Below the pieces are notes generated by a model. That model was not told the origin of the DNA, made no database searches, and saw only the letters and a list, made by a program, of their open reading frames with translations. Below are positions 1 to 7,922 of a stretch of DNA of 43,528 nucleotides, piece after piece. The translations under genes were made by a program, and so were the position numbers. Position 1 is the stretch's first letter. Every line of letters starts with the position of its first letter. The stretch is taken from the NCBI GenBank assembly GCA_028280885.1, contig JANQKY010000039.1, positions 1 to 43,528 on the forward strand, in the 5' to 3' direction. This DNA comes from Tepidamorphus sp. (GTDB lineage Bacteria; Pseudomonadota; Alphaproteobacteria; Rhizobiales; Tepidamorphaceae).

Positions 1-1588
1 ACGTCGTGTAGCGCCAGCGGAAGGTCAGGCCGACAAGGGCGCGGAACGGGCCGTCGCGCAGTCGCATGAAGCCGGCATCGAAGGCCCGGCGGAAGCGGCT
101 CGGCTCGGCCCGCATCGAGGTCAGCGCATGGCGCAGGTGGCCCGGCAGGATCAACAGGCATTCGACCAGGCTCGCCGTCAGGACGGCGATCACCACCAGC
201 GGCAGCGCCCCCATGATCTGGCCGATCGTGTCGCGGATCATGGTCATCGGGAAGAAGGCGACCTGGGTGGTCAGGATCGCGGCGACGACCGGCCACATCA
301 TGTGGCCCGCGCCGCGTTCGGCGGCCAGCACCGGATCATCGCCCATGGCGTAGCGGGTCGCGGTATGCTCACCCACCACGATCGCGTCGTCGACGACGAT
401 GCCCAGACACATGATCATCGCAAACAGCGAGATCAGGTTGATCGTCTGGCCGCTCACCCACATGAAGCCGAGCGTCGCCATCATCGCGACCGGAATGCCG
501 ACCGCGACCCAGAAGGCGATGCGGGCATTGAGGAAGATGAACAGGATGACGACGACCAGAACGAGCCCCGACAGGCCGTTCTTGATCAGGAGATTGATAC
601 GCTCCTGCAACCGGTCGGAGCGAACGTCATAGACCTGGATTTCGAGCGTCGGCGGCAGGGTCGGGCGGATTTCCTTGAGATACTGCTCGAGGATCGCCGC
701 GGTCTCCAGCGTATCGGCGGTCTTCGACCGCTCGACCTGCAATTCGATCGCCCGGTTGCCCTTGGAATAGCCAAGCGTCTCGTCGCGCTCATAGGCGTCG
801 CGGACGGTGGCGATCTCGCGTAAGAGCACCTTCTCGCCGGTTTCGCGCGACACGGTCTCGATCGCGCCGATGCGGTCGGCCGTGGTGCCCTCGCCAAGCG
901 AGCGGAGCTGCTTTTCGACACTGCCGTCGAGCGTTCCCGACGGCAGGTCGCGGGTCTCGGCGGAAACGCGGTCGGCGATATCGGACAGGGTGACGCCGAG
1001 CCGGCGCAACTCGCGTTCCGGCACGTCGATCCAGATCTCCGGCGTCCGGAACCCCTTCATGTCGACCTTGTCGATGCCGGCGTCGAGCAACCCGTCGCGG
1101 ATCTCCTTGGCATAGGCCTTGAGCGAGGCCTCCGGGAACGGGCCGGAGATCGATATGTCCGCCACGCCCTCGTACCAGACCGAACGGGTGACCGTCGGCG
1201 TCTCGGCGTCCTCCGGCAGGGTGGTCACCGCGTCGACAGCCGATTCGACCTCGCCGACCGCCGTCGACATGTCGGTGCCGGCGGCGAATTCGAGCCTCAG
1301 GCTCGCCGACCCCTCGCGGGCATAGGAGGTGATCTTGTCGAGATCGTCGAGATAGCGCAGTTCCGGCTCGACGGCATCGAGAATGTTCTGTTCGATATCC
1401 TCGGCGCTGGCGCCGGGCCAGGAGATCGAGACGTTGACGCGCGGGATGTCGGTGGAGGGAAAGAGCTGCGAGTTGAGCCGCAGGACGCCCATCACGCCGA
1501 ACAGGATGAGCATCGCCATCAACAGGTTCGAGGCGTTGCGGTGCCGGACGAAGAACCGGACGAGCCCGTTTGCCTCGCGTTCAGCCAT
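1..1588 (-). CDS. RND-family efflux transporter, inner-membrane pump (partial, N-terminal part)
   Basis: The minus-strand frame is open from an ATG at 1588 to the window edge, giving the first ~529 residues of a protein that should be about 1,000 long. Residues ~20-38 form the first membrane helix, followed by a large periplasmic domain (~40-330) and then closely packed helices. The segment GIVVDDAIVV near residue 397 carries the paired aspartates of TM4 that relay protons in AcrB/HAE1-type pumps. Such pumps export drugs, solvents or lipophilic compounds across the inner membrane using the proton gradient. The gene starts 14 bp after the stop of the periplasmic adaptor gene, so the two form an operon. 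An outer-membrane partner is not in the window. The substrate cannot be told from sequence. Confidence 0.93.
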   Translation of the reverse strand, partial: MAEREANGLVRFFVRHRNASNLLMAMLILFGVMGVLRLNSQLFPSTDIPRVNVSISWPGASAEDIEQNILDAVEPELRYLDDLDKITSYAREGSASLRLEFAAGTDMSTAVGEVESAVDAVTTLPEDAETPTVTRSVWYEGVADISISGPFPEASLKAYAKEIRDGLLDAGIDKVDMKGFRTPEIWIDVPERELRRLGVTLSDIADRVSAETRDLPSGTLDGSVEKQLRSLGEGTTADRIGAIETVSRETGEKVLLREIATVRDAYERDETLGYSKGNRAIELQVERSKTADTLETAAILEQYLKEIRPTLPPTLEIQVYDVRSDRLQERINLLIKNGLSGLVLVVVILFIFLNARIAFWVAVGIPVAMMATLGFMWVSGQTINLISLFAMIMCLGIVVDDAIVVGEHTATRYAMGDDPVLAAERGAGHMMWPVVAAILTTQVAFFPMTMIRDTIGQIMGALPLVVIAVLTASLVECLLILPGHLRHALTSMRAEPSRFRRAFDAGFMRLRDGPFRALVGLTFRWRYTT

Positions 1589-1602
1589 GGGGCGCCCCGC
1601 GC

Positions 1603-2985
1603 TCAGCCATGGGGCCCCGCAGGCCGGTCGGCGCGCGAGTGCCGGGTCGAGGAAACGCCGCCGCTCACCGGCGGGCCGGCGGGTTCCTCGGCGTCGAGCA
1701 CGTTCACCTTCAGCCCGTCGCCGGCCTCGGTGATGCGGGTCGTGACGATGGTCTCGCCGGCGGTCACATCGCCGCGCACAAGAACGTCGTCGCCGGAATA
1801 GCCGACGACGGCGACCGTGCGCCCGGCAAGCCTGCCGCCCTCGATGACATAGAGCCGGTTGGTGCCGTAGATCGCGGTCGACGGCACGCGCACGACATTG
1901 GGATAGGTCCGGTCGTTGAGCAGGATCTCGACGAAGGCGCCCGGCCTGAGCAGCGCCTGCTGTCCGTTCGGCTCGATGCGCGCGTAGATGTCGACGCCGC
2001 CGCGCTGTGCGGCGATCTCCGGGGCGACACGGACGATCGAGGCTTCGAACACCCGCGGCGCGCCGCCGACATGCCAGCGCACCTCGACCGGCCGGTCGAG
2101 CAGGCCTTCCTCCAGAAGCCGGCCATATTGCGCGTCGGTCAGCGAAAAGCGCACGTCGAAACTGTGCCGGTCGTAGAGATTGGCGACGACATCGTTGACG
2201 CCGAGCAGCTTGCCGACATCGGCGTCGACGGTGCCGATATAGGCATCGAAGGGCGCCGTCAGCCGGACATCCTTGAGATTGCGTTCAGACTGGCGGACCT
2301 TCCAGGCAAGCCGCTCCGACTGGGCCTTGAGCTGGTCGAGCTGGGCGCGGTGGATGTCGAGGGTGTTCTCGCCGCTTTCGACCGCCTGTTCGCGCTGCAG
2401 CACGGTCAGCTGACGGGTATCCAGCGTCTGCGCCGACATCGAGCCGCGGCCGGCGAGCGTCTGCGCGCGCTCCAGGTCACGCCGGGCGATGTCGAGCTGG
2501 TCGCGAGCACTGTCGATCACCGATTCCTCGAGCTTCAGCCGCGCCTCGGTCTCGGCGATCTTGGCGTCGACCTCGTTCAGATTGGCCTTCGCCTCGACGA
2601 CGGCGCCCTCGTAATTGAAGGAATCGATCTCGACGAGCAGGTCGCCCTCCTGCACGACCCCGCCCTCGCGCAGCCCTGAGCCGACCGCGACGACCTCGCC
2701 GGCGACCAGGGCGCGCAACGCCACCTCGCGGCCAGCGACCAGCGTGCCATAGGCGGTGATCGACGGGCGATAGGCGGCCGGCTCGGCGATCAGCGTCTCG
2801 ACCGTCCAGGCGCGCTCGCGCGCGGGCCTTGGCGGGATCTCGTCCTTGGAGGAGACGAGATGCTGATAGCCGAAGGCTGCGCCCGCCAGGACGCCGATCG
2901 GCACGACAGCCTTGACGAACAGACCGACCACACGCCCGGTCGTCCAGGCCGGCCGGGTGCCGATATGTCTATCCGGCGGCTTCAT
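1603..2985 (-). CDS. RND efflux periplasmic adaptor subunit (HlyD/AcrA-type membrane fusion protein)
   Basis: This 460-residue protein has an N-terminal membrane anchor (~residues 20-43), a lipoyl/barrel-sandwich half around residues 85-120 (RALVAGEVVAVGSG, GDLLVEIDSFNYEGAV), a long alpha-helical hairpin rich in Glu, Ala, Arg and Leu (~125-235), the second lipoyl half (VRLTAPFDAYIGTVDADVGK-like, ~240-262) and beta-barrel and membrane-proximal domains. It should bridge the downstream RND pump to an outer-membrane channel. The region around the start is odd: ATGAAGCC occurs three times, at 2985, 3001 and 3020 on the minus strand, and each copy is in a different frame. Only 2985 opens this gene; the other two stop within 13 codons. 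The best Shine-Dalgarno-like stretch (AAGGAG) is closer to the 3020 copy, so initiation may be weak or coupled. Confidence 0.9.
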   Translation of the reverse strand: MKPPDRHIGTRPAWTTGRVVGLFVKAVVPIGVLAGAAFGYQHLVSSKDEIPPRPARERAWTVETLIAEPAAYRPSITAYGTLVAGREVALRALVAGEVVAVGSGLREGGVVQEGDLLVEIDSFNYEGAVVEAKANLNEVDAKIAETEARLKLEESVIDSARDQLDIARRDLERAQTLAGRGSMSAQTLDTRQLTVLQREQAVESGENTLDIHRAQLDQLKAQSERLAWKVRQSERNLKDVRLTAPFDAYIGTVDADVGKLLGVNDVVANLYDRHSFDVRFSLTDAQYGRLLEEGLLDRPVEVRWHVGGAPRVFEASIVRVAPEIAAQRGGVDIYARIEPNGQQALLRPGAFVEILLNDRTYPNVVRVPSTAIYGTNRLYVIEGGRLAGRTVAVVGYSGDDVLVRGDVTAGETIVTTRITEAGDGLKVNVLDAEEPAGPPVSGGVSSTRHSRADRPAGPHG

Positions 2986-3213
2986 GGCCCGGCGGCTTCA
3001 TGGCGTTGTATCGGCTTCATGGCCACTCGACGTCGCACTCCTTTGCACCGTGTTCGGGGGTGGGTTCGCCTGATGGGACGAACCGCACGACACATAGATT
3101 GCGTCGATTAAACATATCGGATGCGATCGACCTTTGACGAGGAGAAGTTTGTCGCTAATTATCGCAACCGCGTTACCGACACCGCGTATCCGCTTAAAGA
3201 TAGGGATGGAACC
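2986..3213. promoter_or_regulatory. Divergent regulatory region between the efflux operon and argE, with a 6-10-6 inverted repeat
   Basis: The region has three out-of-frame ATGAAGCC copies on the minus side. It also holds an inverted repeat GGTTCG-N10-CGAACC at 3063-3084, a plausible operator for a regulator of the efflux genes, and on the plus side the argE promoter listed separately. No TetR, MarR or other local regulator of the pump is encoded in the window. The operator role is inference. Confidence 0.35.
3134..3162 (+). promoter_or_regulatory. Predicted sigma70-type promoter of argE
   Basis: A TTGACG at 3134-3139 and AATTAT at 3157-3162 are separated by 17 bp (5/6 and 4/6 matches to the housekeeping consensus). 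Transcription would begin near 3169. This lies inside the reading frame that opens at ATG 3121, which argues that the first 31 codons of that frame are not translated. Confidence 0.45.
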
Positions 3214-4386
3214 TTGACGGGACAAATCTACACGCCTGCCGAAATGATCGCGCGTCTCGTCGGCTTCGACACGACGAGCCGCAATTCCAATCTGGAACTG
3301 ATGGCGTTCGTCAAGGACTATCTCGACGGCCACGGCGTCGCCTATTCGCTGGTGCCCAGCGAGGACGGCAGCAAGGCGAGCCTGTTCGCGACGATCGGGC
3401 CGCGCGACGGCGACGGCGGCATCGCGCTGTCGGGCCATACCGATTGCGTGCCCGTCGACGGGCAGGCCTGGACGTCGGACCCGTTCACGGTGGTCGAGCG
3501 GGACGGCCGGCTTTATGGCCGGGGCACCTGCGACATGAAGGGCTTCGTGGCGATCTCGCTTGCCATGGTGCCCGAATTCCTGAAGCAGCCGCTGGCGACG
3601 CCGATCCATCTGGCGCTGTCCTATGACGAGGAGGTCGGCTGCACCGGCGTGCGGCCGATGATCGCCGAACTGGGCGATCGGCTGCCCAAGCCGAAGATCG
3701 TCATCGTCGGCGAACCCTCCGACATGGCGGTGGCGAACGCGCACAAGACCATCTGCGCCTATGTGACGGAAGTGACGGGTCACGAAGCCCATTCCTCGCA
3801 AATCCAGCAGGGCGCCAACGCCATCCTGGCCGCCGCCGACCTGATCGGCGAGATCACCCGCATGCGCGAGGAGGCGATCGCGGCCGGCGATCCCAGCGGC
3901 CTGTTCGATCCGCCTTATACGACGATCCATGTCGGTCAGATCTCCGGCGGCACCGCCCACAACATCGTGCCGCTGAAATGCTGGTTCGACTGGGAAACGC
4001 GGACGCTGCCGGGTGTCGATCCCGATCAGTACGCCGATCGGCTGAACCGCTATGCCGAGACCGTCGTGCTGCCGAAACTGCGGGCTGTGGCGCCGACGAC
4101 GGCCATCCGCACCGAATTACGCGCCGGCGTGCACGGGCTCGCGCCGGAGGAAAACTCGCCTGCCGAGGCGCTGGCGCGGAAGTGCTCGGGCGCCAATTCG
4201 ACCCAGACGGTCGCCTATGCGACAGAGGGCGGCCTGTTTCAGGAGCGCGGCATCTCGACCATCATCTGCGGCCCCGGCAGCATCGACCAGGCCCATCAGC
4301 CCGACGAGTTCATCGAGCTTTCGCAAGTCGAGGCCTGCGTCGCCTTTATGCATCGGCTGACGGAAACGGCGCGGGCGGGGATTTGA
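3214..4386 (+). CDS. argE: Acetylornithine deacetylase (M20 metallopeptidase family)
   Basis: ArgE hydrolyses N2-acetyl-L-ornithine to ornithine and acetate, the step before ornithine carbamoylation. Metal-binding and catalytic motifs of the M20 family are visible: SGHTDCVPVDG (His and Asp), YGRGTCDMKGF (Asp), YDEEVGCTG (general-base Glu pair) and GEPSDM. Using TTG 3214 gives 390 residues, the usual ArgE length, beginning MTGQIYTPAEMIARL. AGGGA lies 7 nt upstream. The longer ATG 3121 start adds 31 residues in codons unlike the rest of the gene (cga, ttt, aat, agg, gga), lacks a ribosome-binding site and contains a good promoter, so I reject it. The gene converges on the argD-argF-hslO operon. 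Confidence 0.93.
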   Translation: MTGQIYTPAEMIARLVGFDTTSRNSNLELMAFVKDYLDGHGVAYSLVPSEDGSKASLFATIGPRDGDGGIALSGHTDCVPVDGQAWTSDPFTVVERDGRLYGRGTCDMKGFVAISLAMVPEFLKQPLATPIHLALSYDEEVGCTGVRPMIAELGDRLPKPKIVIVGEPSDMAVANAHKTICAYVTEVTGHEAHSSQIQQGANAILAAADLIGEITRMREEAIAAGDPSGLFDPPYTTIHVGQISGGTAHNIVPLKCWFDWETRTLPGVDPDQYADRLNRYAETVVLPKLRAVAPTTAIRTELRAGVHGLAPEENSPAEALARKCSGANSTQTVAYATEGGLFQERGISTIICGPGSIDQAHQPDEFIELSQVEACVAFMHRLTETARAGI

Positions 4387-4409
4387 GGCTTGGGGTGGCT
4401 GGTTCGATA

Positions 4410-4533
4410 GCGCCTCCGGCGCTCTCGAAGCCGCCCTTTGGGCGGCACCCCTCACCCCGGCCCTCTCCCGCAAGGGGAGAGGGCCGGGGTGAGGGGTAAT
4501 CGATTTGACCGGTTCGATACCGGACAAATCGAT
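4410..4533. terminator. Four consecutive hairpins between convergent argE and hslO
   Basis: In the 197 bp between the two stop codons four inverted repeats follow each other: AGCGCC-TCC-GGCGCT (4410-4424); GCCGCCC-TTT-GGGCGGC (4429-4445); a perfect 22-bp stem with a 5-nt loop (arms 4448-4469 and 4475-4496, built on CCCTCACCCCGGCCCTCTCCC); and ATCGATTTG-A-CCGG-N7-CCGG-A-CAAATCGAT (4499-4533). There is no T-tract, so intrinsic termination is not classical. The cluster may block read-through from both sides and protect 3' ends. The 22-bp palindrome has relatives at 40521-40678. Confidence 0.6.
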
Positions 4534-4583
4534 AGCTGCCGCAAATGCCGTATATCAGGCCGACGACACCGGCCTCGACCCTC

Positions 4584-5588
4584 CTACCGACCCGCTTCCG
4601 TCAGGTCCGCCGGATCCACCACATAGGTCTTCGAGCAGAACTCGCAGGTCACCGTGATCGCGCCGTCCTCGACCATGTCAGCCTGCTCCTCGGCCGAAAA
4701 GCCGTTCAGCATCTCGGTGATCCGCGCCTGCGAGCAGCGGCAGCGCTCGATCAGTTCGGTGGGATCGAACACCCGTACACCACGCTCGTGATAGAGCCGG
4801 TAGAGCAGGTTGCCCGACGAGATCGACGGATCGATCAGCTCGTGATCCTCGACCGTTTCGAGGATCAGTCGCGCCTCGCTCCACTCGTCGGCTTCGTCGA
4901 ATTCGGGGAACTCCGGCAGTTCGGTGCCCTCGGGCGCGTCGCCGGGGGCGAGGTCCGGACGGCGGGCGAGGCCTGACTCGGGAAGGTGCTGGACGATGAT
5001 GCCGCCGGCGCGCCAGCGAAAGCGTCGGTCCGCGCCACCATCGGACGTGTAGGCATGCGCGGCGCCAAGCCGAACGGCGGTCGGAATCTGCTCCGATTGC
5101 CGGAAATAGGTATGTGCCGCCTCCTCCAGCGAGCCGCCCTCCAGCGGCACGACGCCCTGGTAGCGGCTGACGTTGCGGCCCTGGTCGATCGTCATGGCAA
5201 GCGTGCCCGCGCCGAGCAGTGCGCCAACCGGCGCCTTGTCGGCGCCGAACGCCTCGACCCGCGCCGCATCATAGGTGGCGCAGGCGCGCACCGCGCCGGG
5301 CAGCGTGTAGTCGACGACCAGCAGCCGGACCGGGCCGTCCGTCTGGGCCTGCAGGATGAAGCGCCCGTCGATCTTCAGCGAGGAGCCGAGCAGGATCGCA
5401 AGGGTCGCAGCCTCCGCGAGCAGCGTCGAAACCGCGTCCGGGTAGTCGTGCCGGGACAGGATCGTGTCGATCGCGGGGCCGAGCCGGACGATGCGGCCGC
5501 GCACGTCAAGGCCCTCGACGGCAAACGGCAGGACGAAATCGTCCGCCGACGTATCAAGAACGGCGGTCGCGGGCGCGGAGGCCGCCAT
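4584..5588 (-). CDS. hslO: Hsp33 family redox-activated molecular chaperone
   Basis: Hsp33 is a cytosolic holdase that is switched on by oxidation of a zinc centre. The 334-residue protein carries the centre at its C-terminus: Cys283-x-Cys285, 29 residues, then Cys315-x-x-Cys318 (CRC ... CEFC), the expected CxC-X27-32-CxxC pattern. The ATG at 5588 shares one base with the argF stop (TGATG), which indicates translational coupling and fixes the start; the longer upstream frame merely overlaps argF. A small acidic insertion (ELPEFPEFDEADEW, ~residues 232-245) precedes the helical linker. Association with argD-argF is a recurrent arrangement in alphaproteobacteria. Confidence 0.95.
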   Translation of the reverse strand: MAASAPATAVLDTSADDFVLPFAVEGLDVRGRIVRLGPAIDTILSRHDYPDAVSTLLAEAATLAILLGSSLKIDGRFILQAQTDGPVRLLVVDYTLPGAVRACATYDAARVEAFGADKAPVGALLGAGTLAMTIDQGRNVSRYQGVVPLEGGSLEEAAHTYFRQSEQIPTAVRLGAAHAYTSDGGADRRFRWRAGGIIVQHLPESGLARRPDLAPGDAPEGTELPEFPEFDEADEWSEARLILETVEDHELIDPSISSGNLLYRLYHERGVRVFDPTELIERCRCSQARITEMLNGFSAEEQADMVEDGAITVTCEFCSKTYVVDPADLTEAGR

Positions 5589-6508
5589 CAGGCCGCGCCG
5601 GCGCCCAGGCACCAGGCGAGAATCCCCTTCTGGGCATGCAGCCGGTTTTCCGCCTCGTCGAAGACGACCGATTGCGGGCCATCCATGACGGAATCCGTTA
5701 CTTCCTCGCCGCGATGGGCCGGCAGGCAATGCATGAAGATGGCGTTCGAGGCGGCTTCCGCCATCAGCGCGTCGTTGACCTGATAGGGCTTCAGGAGATT
5801 ATGGCGGCGCTCGCGCTCGCTGTCGCCCATCGAGACCCAGGTATCGGTGACGACGCAGTCGGCGCCGCTGACAGCCTCGAAGGGGTCCGTCGTCACTTCC
5901 ACGTCGGCCCGGTTGCGCCGGGACCAGGCGATGAGGTCGTCATGGGGGGCGAGTTCCGGCGGGCTTGCGATCTTCAGGGCGAAGTCGAAGCGGGCGGCCG
6001 CATGCACCCAGGAGGCGGTGACGTTGTTTGAGTCGCCGGTCCAGGCGACCGTGCGCCCGGCGATCGGTCCGAGATGCTCCTCGAAGGTCAGCACGTCGGC
6101 CATCACCTGGCAGGGATGGGACAGGCGGGTCAGCCCGTTGATGACCGGAACCGAGGCATGGTCGGCCAGTTCCTTCAGCGCCTCGTCGTCGAGGATGCGG
6201 ATCATGATCGCGTCGACATAGCGCGACAGGACGCGGGCCGTGTCGGCGATGGATTCGCCCCGGCCGAGCTGCATCTCGCCACCGGTCAGGAAGATCGTCT
6301 CGCCGCCGAGCTGGCGCATCGCGACATCGAAGGAGACCCGCGTGCGCGTCGACGGCTTGTCGAAGATCATCGCCAGCATCTTGCCGCCCAGAAGCGGCAG
6401 CCGGCCGTCGCCGTCTTCCTTCATCTGACGGCTATGATCGATGATGCCGCGCAGTTCCTCAGCCGAAACCTCGGTCAGGTCGACGAAATGGCGAGGGGTG
6501 CCGGTCAT
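5588..6508 (-). CDS. argF: Ornithine carbamoyltransferase
   Basis: The enzyme makes citrulline from ornithine and carbamoyl phosphate in the cytosol. The 306-residue protein shows the carbamoyl-phosphate loop STRTR (53-57), HPCQ (131-134), the ornithine-binding DTWVSMGD and the HCLP catalytic loop (260-263), all in the expected order, so it is an OTCase rather than an aspartate carbamoyltransferase. Its ATG overlaps the argD stop by 4 nt (ATGA) and its stop overlaps the hslO start, making one tightly coupled operon. Confidence 0.97.
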   Translation of the reverse strand: MTGTPRHFVDLTEVSAEELRGIIDHSRQMKEDGDGRLPLLGGKMLAMIFDKPSTRTRVSFDVAMRQLGGETIFLTGGEMQLGRGESIADTARVLSRYVDAIMIRILDDEALKELADHASVPVINGLTRLSHPCQVMADVLTFEEHLGPIAGRTVAWTGDSNNVTASWVHAAARFDFALKIASPPELAPHDDLIAWSRRNRADVEVTTDPFEAVSGADCVVTDTWVSMGDSERERRHNLLKPYQVNDALMAEAASNAIFMHCLPAHRGEEVTDSVMDGPQSVVFDEAENRLHAQKGILAWCLGAGAA

Positions 6509-7692
6509 GACCCGCCCTCCTTCGCCGCCACAGCCGCGCAGGCCGCTTCGATCCGCTCAAGCGACAGGTCGATATCGGCCATCTCGATCGTCAGCGGCGG
6601 CACCAGCCGGACGACATTGTCGCCGGCCCCGACGCTCAGCACTTGCTGGTCCCTGAGGGCTGCGATCAGGTCGCCATTCGGCACGACGCAGCGGACGCCG
6701 AGCATCAGGCCCTCGCCGCGGATCTCGTCGACCACGCCGGGATAGGTGTCGACGATCCGGGCAAGCCCCTGGCGGAAGCGCAGGCCCGCGTCGCGGACGT
6801 GATCGAGGAAACCGTCGGCCAGGATCACGTCGAGCACGGCATTGCCGACCTGCATGGCCAGCGGATTGCCGCCGAAGGTGGTGCCGTGCACGCCCGCGAC
6901 CATGCCGCAGGCCGCCTCGCTGGTGGCCAGGCACGCGCCGAACGGGAAGCCACCGCCGATGCCCTTGGCGATCGCCATGATGTCGGGCTCGATGCCGGCC
7001 CATTCATGGGCGAACAGCTTGCCGGTGCGGCCGACACCGCATTGCACCTCGTCGAGGACCATCAGCAGGCCGTGTTCGTCGCACAGGGCACGCAGGGCGC
7101 GCATCACCGCGTTGGGAACCACCCGGATCCCGCCTTCCCCCTGCACCGGCTCGATCAGGATGCCGGCGGTCTCATCCGTGATCGCGGCGCGGGCGGCCTC
7201 GACATCGGCGAAGGGCACCTGGTCGAAGCCGTCGACGGCGGGGCCGAAGCCCTCCAGATACTTGTCCTTGCCGCCGGCGGCGATCGTCGCCAGCGTGCGG
7301 CCATGGAAGGCGCCCTCGAAGGTGATCAGCCGGTAGCGCTCGGGCTTGCCCTTGGCATAGTGGTAGCGACGCGCCGTCTTGATCGCGGTTTCGACGGCCT
7401 CGGCGCCGGAATTGGTGAAGAAACAGACATCGGCGAAGGTCGCGGCCGCCAGGCGCTCGCCCAAGCGGGCCTGTTCCGGGATCTCGTAGAGGTTGGAGAC
7501 ATGCCACAGGCGCCCGGCCTGCTCGGTCAGGGCCTCGATCAGATGCGGATGGCTGTGGCCGAGCGAATTGACGGCGATGCCGCTGGCGAAGTCGAGATAC
7601 TCCTCGCCGTCGGTCGTGTAGAGCCGCAGTCCTTCTCCCCGCTCGAAAGCAAGGTCGGCCCGCGCGAAGGTTGGGAACAGCGCAGACGTCAC
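6505..7692 (-). CDS. argD: Acetylornithine aminotransferase (PLP-dependent, class III)
   Basis: ArgD converts N-acetylglutamate semialdehyde to N2-acetylornithine and often doubles as N-succinyl-diaminopimelate aminotransferase. The 395-residue protein has NSGAEA (94-99), the PLP-ring aspartate in [12 protein letters not shown] (Asp214), and the Schiff-base lysine in [10 protein letters not shown] (Lys243). It is the first gene of the argD-argF-hslO operon, read from the promoter at 7750-7777. The arginine pathway genes argE, argD and argF are thus within 4.5 kb, on opposite strands. Confidence 0.96.
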   Translation of the reverse strand: MTSALFPTFARADLAFERGEGLRLYTTDGEEYLDFASGIAVNSLGHSHPHLIEALTEQAGRLWHVSNLYEIPEQARLGERLAAATFADVCFFTNSGAEAVETAIKTARRYHYAKGKPERYRLITFEGAFHGRTLATIAAGGKDKYLEGFGPAVDGFDQVPFADVEAARAAITDETAGILIEPVQGEGGIRVVPNAVMRALRALCDEHGLLMVLDEVQCGVGRTGKLFAHEWAGIEPDIMAIAKGIGGGFPFGACLATSEAACGMVAGVHGTTFGGNPLAMQVGNAVLDVILADGFLDHVRDAGLRFRQGLARIVDTYPGVVDEIRGEGLMLGVRCVVPNGDLIAALRDQQVLSVGAGDNVVRLVPPLTIEMADIDLSLERIEAACAAVAAKEGGS

Positions 7693-7722
7693 AACGATAA
7701 TTCCTGTCCAGAAATGAAAGAT

Positions 7723-7740
7723 GCCGCCTGCGCAGGCGGC
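7723..7740. promoter_or_regulatory. Perfect 18-bp palindrome at the argD transcription start
   Basis: GCCGCCTGCGCAGGCGGC is self-complementary over all 18 bases and falls at about +2 to +19 of the predicted argD transcript. It could be a repressor operator overlapping the start site, or a 5'-terminal RNA hairpin that stabilises the message. It does not resemble an E. coli ARG box. The role is inference. Confidence 0.5.
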
Positions 7741-7749
7741 ACGATTGCA

Positions 7750-7777
7750 ATTCTAGGCCGCGCGCGCGCGATGTCAA
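7750..7777 (-). promoter_or_regulatory. Consensus sigma70 promoter of argD-argF-hslO
   Basis: On the minus strand TTGACA (plus 7772-7777, 6/6) and TAGAAT (plus 7750-7755, 5/6) are 16 bp apart. The spacer is almost entirely alternating CG. The start site would be near 7742, about 50 nt upstream of the argD ATG. Confidence 0.75.
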
Positions 7778-7922
7778 TCGGGTGAACCGGCATCCCGAGG
7801 GACCGAAAACGCCCCGCTGCGGGGGCGATCGCTGAAATCCTCTGGACCCCGGGCAGAAGCGCCGTAGTGTTGGGCGCAACGGCAGATGATACGCGACGCC
7901 ATCGGGGGCCATAGAGGAAACA

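Larger units (their letters stand above)
7693..7922. other. Intergenic region between argD and the permease gene
   Basis: Besides the argD promoter and palindrome, it contains a short hairpin GCCCCGCTGCGGGGGC at about 7811-7826. The permease translation signal AGAGGAAACA-GTG is at its right end. I see no convincing -35/-10 pair for the permease. Confidence 0.4.
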
